This document shows positions 1 through 6,700 of a stretch of DNA of 12,511 bases, piece after piece. Within the stretch, counting starts at the first letter, position 1. Each line of letters opens with the position of its first letter. Under the pieces are notes generated by a model that was given only the letters and a program-made list of their open reading frames with translations, did no database searches and had not been told where the DNA came from. The translations under genes and the position numbers were made by a program. This stretch comes from Chloroflexi bacterium RBG_13_51_52 (GTDB lineage Bacteria > Chloroflexota > Dehalococcoidia > Dehalococcoidales > RBG-16-60-22), in NCBI GenBank assembly GCA_001796525.1, contig MGMT01000008.1:1-12511 (forward strand), in the 5' to 3' direction.

Positions 1-667
1 AAGCTGATTCCAGGTGTTCAAGCTCATGATTAACAGCAATGCGTAGCGCCTGGAAAGTCTTGGTGGCTGGGTGAATCTTACCTCTCCGTCCGATGGTCTT
101 CTCTATCAACTGGGCTAATTGACGTGTGGTAGTCAAGGGACGTTCCTTAACGATATTGCGGGCGATGCGATTACTCTGACTTTCTTCTCCGTAAGTTCTT
201 ATAATCTGGGACAGTTTCGTTTCGGAAGACATATTGACAATATCGGCGGCGCTTACTTTCTGCTCGGGATTGAACCGCATATCTAGGGGAGCATCATGCT
301 GAAAACTGAAACCGCGGTCGCCGCCGTATAGCTGTAATGATGAAAGTCCTAAATCAAAAAGAATACCATGCACAGGGAAGAAATCATATTTAATACAGAT
401 TGACTGTAAGTTAGCGAAATTATCGTTTACCAGCAGGGTAGACTCCTTATAGATTTGAAGCCGCTCCCTGGCGGCTTCTAGGGCATTAGGGTCAGCATCA
501 ATGCCGAGTAGCTGCCCGCCGGGGGAACTATATTCCAGAATAGCAGCAGCATGACCTCCACCCCCGATAGTGCAGTCAACATAACGACCGCCCGGCTGGA
601 CGGCCAGTGCTTTAAGTGATTCTGATAACAGAACCGGAGTATGGCTGGGAGCTGACCTATTATTCAT
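1..667 (-). CDS. rsmH: 16S rRNA (cytosine(1402)-N(4))-methyltransferase RsmH (MraW), 3' end cut by window edge
   Basis: RsmH uses S-adenosylmethionine to N4-methylate C1402 in the decoding site of 16S rRNA. The gene reads leftward from an ATG at 665-667, and 222 residues are visible before the edge; the family is usually a little over 300, so about 70% is present. Seen: HTPVLL at residues 9-14, the SAM-binding loop DCTIGGGGHA at 31-40, LGIDADP at 54-60 closing the Rossmann strand, LFDLGLSS at 103-110, PLDMRF at 127-132, and HPATKTFQALRIAVNHEL at 199-216, all typical of the family. It starts only 5 bp after the mraZ stop, so the two genes are almost certainly co-transcribed. The SD is weak (AAAG just upstream), suggesting coupling to mraZ translation. 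Family assignment is very secure. Whether division and cell-wall genes follow cannot be seen. Confidence 0.97.
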   Translation of the reverse strand, partial: MNNRSAPSHTPVLLSESLKALAVQPGGRYVDCTIGGGGHAAAILEYSSPGGQLLGIDADPNALEAARERLQIYKESTLLVNDNFANLQSICIKYDFFPVHGILFDLGLSSLQLYGGDRGFSFQHDAPLDMRFNPEQKVSAADIVNMSSETKLSQIIRTYGEESQSNRIARNIVKERPLTTTRQLAQLIEKTIGRRGKIHPATKTFQALRIAVNHELEHLESA

Positions 668-672
668 ATTCT

Positions 673-1101
673 TTAACTATTATTTTCCAGGCTTTCTATA
701 ATCTGCCATGCCTGTTCTTGGCTGACTGCTTTTTCTTCCTCCCAGAGCGCTTTATCCCAGATTTCAAGATAGGTATTAGCGCCGGCGACAATTACATCAT
801 CGGTAATTTGAGAGTGCTCGCGGAGAGGCGCCGGTATGGCGATACGACCCTGCTGGTCTATTCTGGTGCTGAAAGCGGTAGCAAAGAGAGCGCGACTTAA
901 TTTTCGCATCTTACTGCGAGAGAGCGGACTGTTGGTGAGGGTGGAGGACAGCTTTTTCCACTCTGTCACTGTATAGACGGTTATGCATCTCTCGGCTCCC
1001 GGTGTCAGGACCACACCGTCTTTTAAGAAGTTACGGAATTTTGGCGGGACGGGTACCCGTCCTTTTTCATCGATCTTGTAGTCAAATTCGCCGTAAAACA
1101 T
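673..1101 (-). CDS. mraZ: Transcriptional regulator MraZ
   Basis: MraZ is the DNA-binding first gene of the division/cell-wall cluster in many bacteria and represses its own promoter in the species studied. The 142-residue product has the usual family length and shows the two SpoVT/AbrB-like half-domains: DEKGRVPVPPKFR at residues 11-23 and DQQGRIAIPAPLR at 82-94, each with the D-x-x-G-R-(V/I)-x-(V/I)-P core. The ATG at 1099-1101 is preceded by AGG with about 6 nt spacing; that AGG also belongs to the last of the periodic GGT boxes. The start and MFYGEF N-terminus fit the family. rsmH follows directly, the classic mraZ-rsmH order. Nothing appears degraded. Family assignment is secure; autoregulation is inferred from family knowledge and the upstream repeats. 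Confidence 0.96.
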   Translation of the reverse strand: MFYGEFDYKIDEKGRVPVPPKFRNFLKDGVVLTPGAERCITVYTVTEWKKLSSTLTNSPLSRSKMRKLSRALFATAFSTRIDQQGRIAIPAPLREHSQITDDVIVAGANTYLEIWDKALWEEEKAVSQEQAWQIIESLENNS

Positions 1102-1106
1102 ATTCT

Positions 1107-1150
1107 ACCTACTTCTTACCCTATCTTACCACAATCCCCCACGATTTACC
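1107..1150 (-). promoter_or_regulatory. Candidate MraZ-binding direct repeats (GGTAAGA-like, about 10 bp period)
   Basis: Read on the minus strand, GGTAAAT, GGGG, GGTAAGA, GGGTAAGA and AGGTAGA follow one another. On the plus strand the matching ACC or CCC triplets end at 1150, 1140, 1130, 1120 and 1109, so four steps run at 10, 10, 10 and 11 bp, one helical turn each. Known MraZ sites are direct repeats with a G-rich core (TGGG or GTGG type) at about 10-bp intervals just upstream of mraZ, which is what is seen here. The array covers the predicted transcription start (about 1146), the whole leader and the SD. Binding by MraZ is inferred. Confidence 0.72.
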
Positions 1151-1152
1151 AT

Positions 1153-1181
1153 TTTATAACACAAGAACCCATATTTGTCAA
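1153..1181 (-). promoter_or_regulatory. Sigma-70 promoter of mraZ-rsmH
   Basis: On the minus strand the -35 hexamer TTGACA lies at 1181-1176 and the -10 hexamer TATAAA at 1158-1153, with a 17-bp spacer: 11 of 12 consensus positions at the ideal spacing. The start is predicted near 1146, leaving a leader of about 45 nt that carries the GGT boxes. Another GGTAAA lies just upstream of the -35 (1185-1190). Confidence 0.85.
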
Positions 1182-1355
1182 GTGTTTACCATAAAAATTT
1201 TAATAAATTTGATAATTGTGATGAATCTGTGACACTTTACGGATAAATTCCTCGTTGGAAATAAAGTAACTTTCTCCGGAGGGGGTATCATCGGCACGCA
1301 CTTCCACCCCAAGCCATATTTATGGTAAAATATAACTTGTTTTATAAAAACGTCT
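1182..1355. other. Divergent intergenic region between mraZ and mogA
   Basis: About 250 bp (1102-1355) separate the two starts; the left part holds the mraZ promoter and boxes. The rest is AT-rich to about 1240, then mixed. I see a perfect 8-bp palindrome CTCCGGAG at 1274-1281 and no credible coding frame or RNA gene. Open frames crossing it on either strand have no recognisable protein signature. Confidence 0.5.
1319..1348 (+). promoter_or_regulatory. Possible promoter of mogA, perhaps giving a leaderless mRNA
   Basis: TATAAA at 1343-1348 ends 7 bp before the mogA ATG at 1356, so a start at or next to the A of ATG would be normal geometry. A poor -35 match (TTTATG, 1319-1324) lies 18 bp upstream. 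No SD precedes the ATG, which fits a leaderless transcript. A second -10-like TAAAAT at 1326-1331 would give a short leader instead. Weak by sequence alone. Confidence 0.35.
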
Positions 1356-1862
1356 ATGATTAATATCGGTATTCTTACTATCAGCGATAAAGGTTCAAAG
1401 GGCCAGCGTGCGGACAAAAGCGGCGAGGCTGTCCGGGAATGTGTATCTTCAATAGATAGTACCGTTGTTAAATATGAGATAATCCCGGATGAGAAAGATA
1501 TCATCGCCGCCACATTATGCGAATGGTCTGACAGCGGGAAAGCGGATGTTATATTAACTTCGGGCGGGACCGGATTAAGCAAAAGAGACGTTACGCCCGA
1601 GGCAACGCTCTCCGTGATTGAAAGGAGCGTGCCCGGTATAGTCGAGGCAATGAGGGCAAAATCGTTGGAAAAATCGCCCACGGCAATGTTAAGCCGGGCG
1701 GTTGCCGGTCAGCGCGGGCAGTGCCTTATTATCAACTTGCCGGGCAGCCCTAAAGCAGTGAGGGAATGTCTTGAGGTGATTTTACCGGCCATACCGCACG
1801 CCGTAGAGATAATCAAGGGAGAAGTAACGGAGCATTCTTTTCAGGATGCCGGGATACATTAG
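1356..1862 (+). CDS. mogA: Molybdopterin adenylyltransferase, MogA/MoaB family
   Basis: This family adenylylates molybdopterin to prepare it for metal insertion in molybdenum or tungsten cofactor synthesis in the cytoplasm. The 168-residue product is of normal single-domain length. Seen: GILTISDKGSKGQRAD at residues 5-20, the nucleotide/pterin-binding TSGGTGLSKRDVTPE at 68-82 with the conserved acidic Asp, AMLSRAVAG at 110-118 and NLPGSPKA at 127-134. MogA and MoaB are hard to separate by sequence; the SxRDVTPE form and the C-terminal HAVEIIKGE tail suit MogA. The ATG has no SD. Its stop lies 4 bp before the preferred trmD start, so it probably heads this operon, in the slot often held by rpsP/rimM. 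No other cofactor gene is in the window. Confidence 0.92.
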   Translation: MINIGILTISDKGSKGQRADKSGEAVRECVSSIDSTVVKYEIIPDEKDIIAATLCEWSDSGKADVILTSGGTGLSKRDVTPEATLSVIERSVPGIVEAMRAKSLEKSPTAMLSRAVAGQRGQCLIINLPGSPKAVRECLEVILPAIPHAVEIIKGEVTEHSFQDAGIH

Positions 1863-1866
1863 AAAA

Positions 1867-2619
1867 ATGCGTATAGATATTCTGACCATATTTCCGCAGA
1901 TGTTTGAAGTGCCTTTCGGTTTCGGCATTTTTAAGCGGGCGATATATAACGGACTGGTGATTATCAATCCGGTGAACATACGGGACTTTACCCACGATAA
2001 GCATCATACCACCGATGACTATCCCTATGGCGGTGGTGCTGGTATGGTCATGAAGCCGGAACCTATCTTTGAAGCCGTGGAATCTATTAAAGGAAACGTC
2101 GAGGATAAAGAGGCCGAACTTCCAATAATTTTATTAACGCCGCAGGGGAGACTGTTTACGCATAAAATCGCCCGGGAGCTGGCGAAGCACCCTCGCATTG
2201 TTTTAATTTGCGGTCATTACGAAGGGGTTGATGAGCGGGTTGTGGAGAACCTGGCTACCGATACCATCAGTATCGGCGACTATGTTTTAACCGGCGGCGA
2301 ATTACCGGCGATGGTGGTAGCTGACGCAGTTTTACGGTTAGTGCCGGGGGTGCTGGGTTCGGAAGAATCGCCTCTGGAAGATTCTCATGCCAGCGGACTT
2401 TTAGAGTATCCGCAGTATACACGGCCGGCAGACTACCGGGGGTTGAAGGTGCCGGATATTTTGCTTTCCGGCAATCATGCTCAAATAGCCAAATGGCGAC
2501 GCGAACAGATTATCAAGCGTACGCTGGAAAAACGACCTGAACTATTGGATAAAGCCGACCTCGGTGTTGAAGATAAACAACTCGTACAGCGTATGATGCA
2601 TACGGATAAAAAAGAATAA
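1867..2619 (+). CDS. trmD: tRNA (guanine(37)-N(1))-methyltransferase TrmD
   Basis: TrmD methylates N1 of G37 next to the anticodon with SAM, preventing +1 frameshifting. The fold is a SPOUT-class trefoil knot and the enzyme is a dimer. With the ATG at 1867 the protein has 250 residues and starts MRIDILTIFP, the family's standard N-terminus. Seen: YGGGAGMVM at residues 54-62, the SAM-knot strands CGHYEGVDER at 115-124 and GDYVLTGGELPA at 137-148, the catalytic Asp in DSHASG (D172), and the tRNA-binding GNHAQIAKWRREQ region at 202-214. An in-frame ATG at 1846 inside the mogA end would add seven residues. I prefer 1867 on homology, although neither start has an ideally spaced SD. rplS follows after 20 bp, the usual trmD-rplS pairing. 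Confidence 0.97.
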   Translation: MRIDILTIFPQMFEVPFGFGIFKRAIYNGLVIINPVNIRDFTHDKHHTTDDYPYGGGAGMVMKPEPIFEAVESIKGNVEDKEAELPIILLTPQGRLFTHKIARELAKHPRIVLICGHYEGVDERVVENLATDTISIGDYVLTGGELPAMVVADAVLRLVPGVLGSEESPLEDSHASGLLEYPQYTRPADYRGLKVPDILLSGNHAQIAKWRREQIIKRTLEKRPELLDKADLGVEDKQLVQRMMHTDKKE

Positions 2620-2639
2620 TATAATTAGGGAGTCTTGAC

Positions 2640-3263
2640 ATGGATGTTTCATCACTGGTTGACATTAAGAAAAACGTAAAAATTCCTGATATCGCTCCCG
2701 GCGATACCGTGCGGGTCAGCACGAAGATAGTCGAAGGCGATAAGGAAAGGATTCAGGTATTTCAGGGCGTGGTTATCAAAGTTAGGCGAGGTGGACATGG
2801 CGCTAGCTATACCGTGAGACACGTTGCCTTCGGCATCGGCGTTGAGCGGTCTTTCCCTATTAATTCACCTCTGGTGGAAAAAGTAGAGATAGTCCGCCAG
2901 GGAAAAGTACGCCGTTCACGCCTTTATTATCTGCGTCAACTTAGCGGCAAAGAAGCCAGGCGCAAGATTAAGCGTGTTGAAAGAAAAGTCAGGCAGGTGG
3001 GCGAGGAGTTGCTCCAGGAACAGCCCGAGGAAGTGATAGAACCTATTATGGATGAGGCGGCTGTAGCCGCGGCGGCAGAAAAAGCAGCCGAAGAAAAGGA
3101 AGCGGAACCGACCGCCGTTAAAACTCCCGAAGCGGAAAAAGAAGGTAAGAAAAAAGCAGCTGCCGGGAAACCGAAGGAAAAAGCGCCGGTAGCGGAGAAT
3201 ACAGATGCCGAAGAGACTCCCGATGAACCGGCGAATAACCAGACTGAAGAAACTCCTCAGTAA
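2640..3263 (+). CDS. rplS: 50S ribosomal protein L19 with long C-terminal extension
   Basis: L19 binds 23S rRNA at the 30S-50S interface. Residues 1-113 are a complete L19: PGDTVRVSTKIVEGDKERIQ (20-39), FQGVVIKVRRGGHGASYTVRH (41-61), GVERSFPINSPLVEKVEIVR (67-86) and RRSRLYYLRQLSGKEARR (91-108). The ordinary protein stops near there, at about 115 residues. Here about 90 more follow: a basic helix to about 120, then a low-complexity Glu/Ala/Lys/Pro-rich tail to 207 (for example AAVAAAAEKAAEEKE at 140-154), predicted disordered. The tail is in frame with no stop or junction sign, so it is likely translated. The SD AGGGAG at 2627-2632 sits 7 nt before the ATG. It is grouped with trmD. Confidence 0.96.
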   Translation: MDVSSLVDIKKNVKIPDIAPGDTVRVSTKIVEGDKERIQVFQGVVIKVRRGGHGASYTVRHVAFGIGVERSFPINSPLVEKVEIVRQGKVRRSRLYYLRQLSGKEARRKIKRVERKVRQVGEELLQEQPEEVIEPIMDEAAVAAAAEKAAEEKEAEPTAVKTPEAEKEGKKKAAAGKPKEKAPVAENTDAEETPDEPANNQTEETPQ

Positions 3264-3324
3264 TATATATTATTGTAATCAACAACCTTTTGCTGGGTAA
3301 AATATTAGTCCTCTGGAGTCCGGG

Positions 3325-5739
3325 ATGAAATACGCCGAGGTAAGTGTAAATTCACCGGTTGCCCAGCGACAGACTTACAGCTACTCTATTCCCTCCGGAT
3401 TGGATGTCTGCGTCGGGCAGGCAGTACTGGTCCCTTTCGGTGAAAAAGTACTTCAGGGAGTTGTCATGGAACTCACTGCAATCCCTGCGGTGGAAGAAAC
3501 CCGGGAAATCATCGACGTCATAAGTCCGGAGCCGATTTTATCTCAATATCAAATATCACTGGCGCGCTGGATAAGCGAGTACTATCTATCGCCGCTTTTC
3601 AACGCCGTCGCTTTAATGCTGCCGCCGGCGTTCGAGCGGAAAGCCCTTGCCTTTATAAGTCCGGTCCGCCCGGATATCGATACAGCTTCTCTCGAAAACG
3701 AGCAGAATAAGGTCATGGAAATCTTGCTTGAAAAGGGCAGGGTCGAGTTAAAGTTAATCGAGAAAGCGCTGGGCAAGAAAAAGACCGGCACAACCATCTC
3801 GCAGATGGTCAGGCAGGGGCTTATCAGCCGGAGTTACGAGCTTTCGCCGGTCAGGATAAAGCCGAAGAACGAGCTCTATATAGGTCTGGCGGGTAATGGT
3901 AGCGGGGAATTAAAACTTACGCCGAAACAGGCGGCGCTTTATGAGTTTTTAAAAGAGCAGCCCCACCCCATACCCTGGGCCGAAGCCAGGAAAAAGACTT
4001 CCTGCAGTAAATCCGTTGCCGATACGCTGGCGCATCGTGGACTGGTTGTGTTTCAAACGGTTGAAGTCAGACGGGAGCCGATATCCTATGAAAATATCAT
4101 TCCCACTTCTCCATTAAATCTCGCTGACGACCAGCAAAATGCTTTTAATACTATAAAATCTGAATTGTTAAAAACGAAATTAGAAGATACATCGCCGCGG
4201 GTTTTTTTATTGCGTGGGGTCACGGGAAGCGGCAAGACCGAGGTTTATCTACGATCGCTTGCCGAAGCGATAGGACAAGGTAAAAAAGGTATTGTACTGG
4301 TGCCGGAGATAGCCTTGACCCCGCAGACAATCGAGCGTTTTGCGGCGCGTTTTCCTCGACGTGTCGGCGTTTTGCACAGCAAGTTATCAACGGGCGAGCA
4401 GTTTGACGAATGGCGTCGTATCCAGAATGGCGAGTGTGATGTTGTTATAGGGTCGCGCAGCGCCATTTTTGCCCCCCAGCCGGACCTGGGATTGATAATC
4501 ATTGATGAGGAACATGAATGGACCTATAAGCAGGATAATTCACCTCATTACCACGCGCGTGAGGTGGCTGTGAAGCTGGCGGAGTTGACCGGGGCGGTGG
4601 TAGTCCTCGGCAGCGCTACCCCGGATGTCGAATCATATTATAAAGCGCGGAGTGGGAAATACAGATTATTGGAATTGCCCCAGCGTGTTGTCCCCAGTGT
4701 GGGGGTAGTTTTACCGCAAGTTGAAGTGGTGGATATGAGAGAGGAACTCAAGGCAGGAAACCGCGGCATTTTCAGTCGGTCACTGGAGCAATCCATCAAT
4801 AGAGTCGTATCTGCCGGAGAGCAGGTGATACTTTTTTTAAACAGGAGGGGTGGGGCATATTACATTCAGTGCCGTCGGTGCGGATTCGTACTGCGCTGCC
4901 GCCGCTGCGAAGTGCCCCTTGCCCATAATATAAAAGACGATATACTAGTCTGCCACCAGTGCAACTATAAGACGCCCGTTCCAGAGGTATGCCCCAACTG
5001 TAGTAGTCGCCAGCTAAAGTTTCTCGGGGCCGGCACCCAAAAACTGGAGCAGGAAGTAAAATATACTTTTCCCCGCGCCCGGCATCTCCGTTGGGATAGT
5101 GATGCTACCACCGGCAAGACATCCAATGAAGATATATTGCGGAAATTCCGCAGCCGTAATGCGGAAATACTCATCGGCACGCAGATGGTCGCAAAGGGAC
5201 TTGACATACCGTCGGTGACGCTGGTGGGCGTGGTCAACGCCGACACTAGCCTTAATCTGCCGGACTTCCGGGCCGGCGAGAGGACGTTTCAGTTGCTAAG
5301 CCAGGTAGCCGGCAGGGCAGGACGCGGCTTGTCCGGCGGGAGAGTTATCATACAGACCTTTTCTCCGGAACACTATGCTATTCAAGCGGCTGCCAGGCAT
5401 GATTACGTTTCTTTTTACGAACAGGAAATTACTTACCGAAAACAGCTTAATAATCCTCCATTCACGCAGCTTGCCCGGTTGAGTTTCACACACACAAATG
5501 ATGCTATTTGCCAACGTGAGACTGAAAAGATGAAACGTATTATTACAGAGGAAAGCAATGCCAGGGGAATAAGTGGTATCGGAATCATCGGTCCCGCCCC
5601 GTCTTTTATCCACCGCCTGCGGGGCAGATACCGCTGGCAGTTGATTATTCGCGGTCGGAATCTTTCGGCTTTTCTTTCGCCGCTCATCTTACCTCGTGGT
5701 TGGACGGTGGATATTGACCCCATAAGCCTCATTCAGTAA
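3325..5739 (+). CDS. priA: Primosomal protein N' / replication-restart helicase PriA
   Basis: PriA is a 3'-to-5' superfamily 2 helicase that recognises stalled forks and reloads the replicative helicase. The 804 residues are full length for the family. Order: N-terminal 3'-DNA-binding domain (about 1-105), winged helix (about 120-250), helicase lobe 1 with Walker A GVTGSGKT at 298-305, IGSRSAIFAP at 375-384, DEEH at 394-397 and SATP at 430-433, a zinc module with eight cysteines in four CxxC pairs (C516/519, C525/528, C543/546, C556/559), lobe 2 with IGTQMVAKGLD at 617-627 and VAGRAGRG at 661-668, and the C-terminal domain ending in GRYRWQL and DIDPISL. All catalytic and zinc residues are present. 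GGAG at 3315-3318 lies 6 nt before the ATG. The 61-bp gap from rplS contains no clear terminator. Confidence 0.97.
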   Translation: MKYAEVSVNSPVAQRQTYSYSIPSGLDVCVGQAVLVPFGEKVLQGVVMELTAIPAVEETREIIDVISPEPILSQYQISLARWISEYYLSPLFNAVALMLPPAFERKALAFISPVRPDIDTASLENEQNKVMEILLEKGRVELKLIEKALGKKKTGTTISQMVRQGLISRSYELSPVRIKPKNELYIGLAGNGSGELKLTPKQAALYEFLKEQPHPIPWAEARKKTSCSKSVADTLAHRGLVVFQTVEVRREPISYENIIPTSPLNLADDQQNAFNTIKSELLKTKLEDTSPRVFLLRGVTGSGKTEVYLRSLAEAIGQGKKGIVLVPEIALTPQTIERFAARFPRRVGVLHSKLSTGEQFDEWRRIQNGECDVVIGSRSAIFAPQPDLGLIIIDEEHEWTYKQDNSPHYHAREVAVKLAELTGAVVVLGSATPDVESYYKARSGKYRLLELPQRVVPSVGVVLPQVEVVDMREELKAGNRGIFSRSLEQSINRVVSAGEQVILFLNRRGGAYYIQCRRCGFVLRCRRCEVPLAHNIKDDILVCHQCNYKTPVPEVCPNCSSRQLKFLGAGTQKLEQEVKYTFPRARHLRWDSDATTGKTSNEDILRKFRSRNAEILIGTQMVAKGLDIPSVTLVGVVNADTSLNLPDFRAGERTFQLLSQVAGRAGRGLSGGRVIIQTFSPEHYAIQAAARHDYVSFYEQEITYRKQLNNPPFTQLARLSFTHTNDAICQRETEKMKRIITEESNARGISGIGIIGPAPSFIHRLRGRYRWQLIIRGRNLSAFLSPLILPRGWTVDIDPISLIQ

Positions 5740-5776
5740 ACTTAAGATAGATGGTTCACATATATATGGAGGATGC

Positions 5777-6265
5777 ATGGCGGTATTACCGATACGGACG
5801 GTGCCCGACCCTATATTAAGAAAAAAGACAAAACGGGTTGGTGTTATTGATAGGTCCATTAAAAAGCTTATTGCCGATATGCGTGAAACGCTGCATGCTG
5901 ATGCAGGCAGGGTGGGATTAGCTGCCCCGCAGATAGGCGTTTCCCTGCGTGTCACCGTTATATGCTTGCCTGAAGAAGAAGATATAATACTGATAAATGG
6001 GGAAATTGCGCGACGCAAAGGTCAACGTCTGGTTAGTGAAGGCTGTTTGAGTATCCCGGGTTACATTGGCGAGTTGTACCGGGCGGAATCAGTAACAGTC
6101 AAAGGTTTGGATATCAATGGGAAAGAAATACGGATAAAAGCGGAAGGCCTGCTGTCCCAGGCGCTGGAACATGAAATCGACCATCTGAACGGGGTACTCT
6201 ATGTTGACCGACTTGAAAATGCGGATGCGTTACGAAAGATTGAACCCGAGGATATAGAAATTTAA
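5777..6265 (+). CDS. def: Peptide deformylase
   Basis: This metalloenzyme removes the formyl group from the N-terminal Met of new proteins at the ribosome exit. The 162-residue product has the three family motifs: GLAAPQIG at residues 47-54, EGCLS at 88-92 (metal ligand C90) and HEIDH at 132-136 (ligands H132 and H136, catalytic E133). The usual GxGLAA motif reads RVGLAA, so its first glycine is Arg; the second Gly and the Gln are kept. LINGE replaces the commoner INPE. The start ATG follows GGAGG at 5768-5772 with 4 nt spacing. It follows priA by 37 bp, a common pairing; fmt, the frequent partner, is not next door. Activity is expected. Confidence 0.96.
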   Translation: MAVLPIRTVPDPILRKKTKRVGVIDRSIKKLIADMRETLHADAGRVGLAAPQIGVSLRVTVICLPEEEDIILINGEIARRKGQRLVSEGCLSIPGYIGELYRAESVTVKGLDINGKEIRIKAEGLLSQALEHEIDHLNGVLYVDRLENADALRKIEPEDIEI

Positions 6266-6277
6266 CGCTACTGATTG

Positions 6278-6298
6278 TTTTGATTCTAAAAATCAGAA
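6278..6298. terminator. Weak AU-rich stem-loop between convergent genes
   Basis: TTTTGATT (6278-6285), loop CTAAA, AATCAGAA (6291-6298) form an 8-bp stem with one G-U pair. It sits 12 bp after the def stop and just beyond the 3' end of the opposing HTH gene, where a bidirectional terminator would be expected. It has few G-C pairs and no T-tract on either strand, so the call is tentative. Confidence 0.3.
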
Positions 6299-6314
6299 GT
6301 AATGAATTGCGGGA

Positions 6315-6572
6315 TTATGTGATAATACGATTAGGCGTAGATGTCTTTGCTAAATCACTTTTATCTGGTTCAGGTTGGAAATAGAAGAGCTCATCGAGCC
6401 TGTGGTTCGGGAAAGCCTTTTTAGCACCGATGATAAATTTCTCGTTGATACCGCGTTTGCCCATGCGGACGCGATAGACCTGGCTAACAGATAGCCCCAT
6501 CGCCCGTGCCAGGTCAGACAGGTTCTGGTATTTCCCGTCAGCCATTTCAAACACTCTTGTCTTGATTATCAT
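6315..6572 (-). CDS. Small Cro/CI-like helix-turn-helix DNA-binding regulator
   Basis: This is an 85-residue basic protein with one Xre-type HTH: LSDLARAMGLSVSQVYRVRMGKRG at about residues 18-41, the second helix being the likely recognition helix, then NEKFIIGAKKAFPN and LDELFYF at 59-65, the standard last helix of this fold. The tail from 66 is polar and probably flexible. No ligand or phosphorylation domain is visible, so it should act as a simple repressor or activator, perhaps as a dimer. The ATG at 6570-6572 has AGGA 8 nt upstream; an in-frame TTG at 6599 would add nine residues but overlaps the operator-like palindrome and predicted +1, so I reject it. It is divergent from the permease gene and convergent with def. 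I recall similar small HTH proteins in Dehalococcoidia. Targets are unknown; autoregulation is inferred. Confidence 0.85.
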   Translation of the reverse strand: MIIKTRVFEMADGKYQNLSDLARAMGLSVSQVYRVRMGKRGINEKFIIGAKKAFPNHRLDELFYFQPEPDKSDLAKTSTPNRIIT

Positions 6573-6593
6573 AAGTAAATTCCTATGAAAATG

Positions 6594-6605
6594 TGCCAAT
6601 TGGCA
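6594..6605. promoter_or_regulatory. Perfect palindrome TGCCAATTGGCA, likely operator of the HTH gene
   Basis: This 12-bp sequence is identical to its reverse complement. It begins 2 bp downstream of the TATAAT of the HTH promoter and covers the expected +1 (about 6601), an ideal position for repression by a dimeric HTH protein. It is not inside a gene if the ATG at 6572 is the start. The protein that binds it is not shown. Confidence 0.6.
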
Positions 6606-6607
6606 AT

Positions 6608-6636
6608 ATTATAGGAAATAACAATACATATGTCAA
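6608..6636 (-). promoter_or_regulatory. Consensus sigma-70 promoter of the HTH gene
   Basis: On the minus strand TTGACA (6636-6631), a 17-bp spacer and TATAAT (6613-6608) match the consensus at 12 of 12 positions. The start falls near 6601, giving a leader of about 30 nt before the ATG at 6572. A promoter this strong for a small regulator usually needs a repressor, which fits the palindrome over +1. Confidence 0.88.
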
Positions 6637-6664
6637 TAGTACTCTGGATAATTTTTGCGTTTTA

Positions 6665-6695
6665 AGCAAGCGAATTGAAAACTGAAACGCTTGGC
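6665..6695. repeat. Inverted repeat CAAGCG-N15-CGCTTG between the HTH gene and the permease
   Basis: CAAGCG at 6667-6672 and CGCTTG at 6688-6693 are perfect arms 15 bp apart. Allowing one bulge they extend to AGCAAGCG and CGCTTGGCT. The centre lies about 20 bp upstream of the proposed permease -35 and about 45 bp upstream of the HTH -35. It could be a wide-spaced operator for either promoter, or chance. Confidence 0.4.
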
Positions 6696-6700
6696 TGTAT

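Noticed and set aside
616..900. Plus-strand frame of 94 codons
   Set aside because: Antisense to mraZ and the start of rsmH, both secure; its translation has no family signature.
1178..1681. Minus-strand frame of 167 codons over mogA and the intergenic region
   Set aside because: Antisense to mogA, which has full family motifs; no recognisable protein and no RBS.
1846..1866. Seven-residue N-terminal extension of TrmD
   Set aside because: TrmD proteins begin at the MRIDILTIFP-type Met encoded at 1867; AGGA is only a few bases from 1846, too close to act as its SD.
2486..2497. GCCAAATGGC dyad in trmD as a regulator site
   Set aside because: It encodes the conserved Ala-Lys-Trp-Arg of TrmD and is mid-gene; kept only as a caution about chance matches.
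3273..3303. Promoter for priA (TTGTAA and TAAAAT)
   Set aside because: The spacer is 19 bp and both hexamers are imperfect; transcription from the rplS side is equally likely.
6573..6599. TTG start for the HTH gene
   Set aside because: It would start at about +3 of the predicted transcript, inside the palindrome, with no room for an SD; ATG 6572 has AGGA at good spacing.
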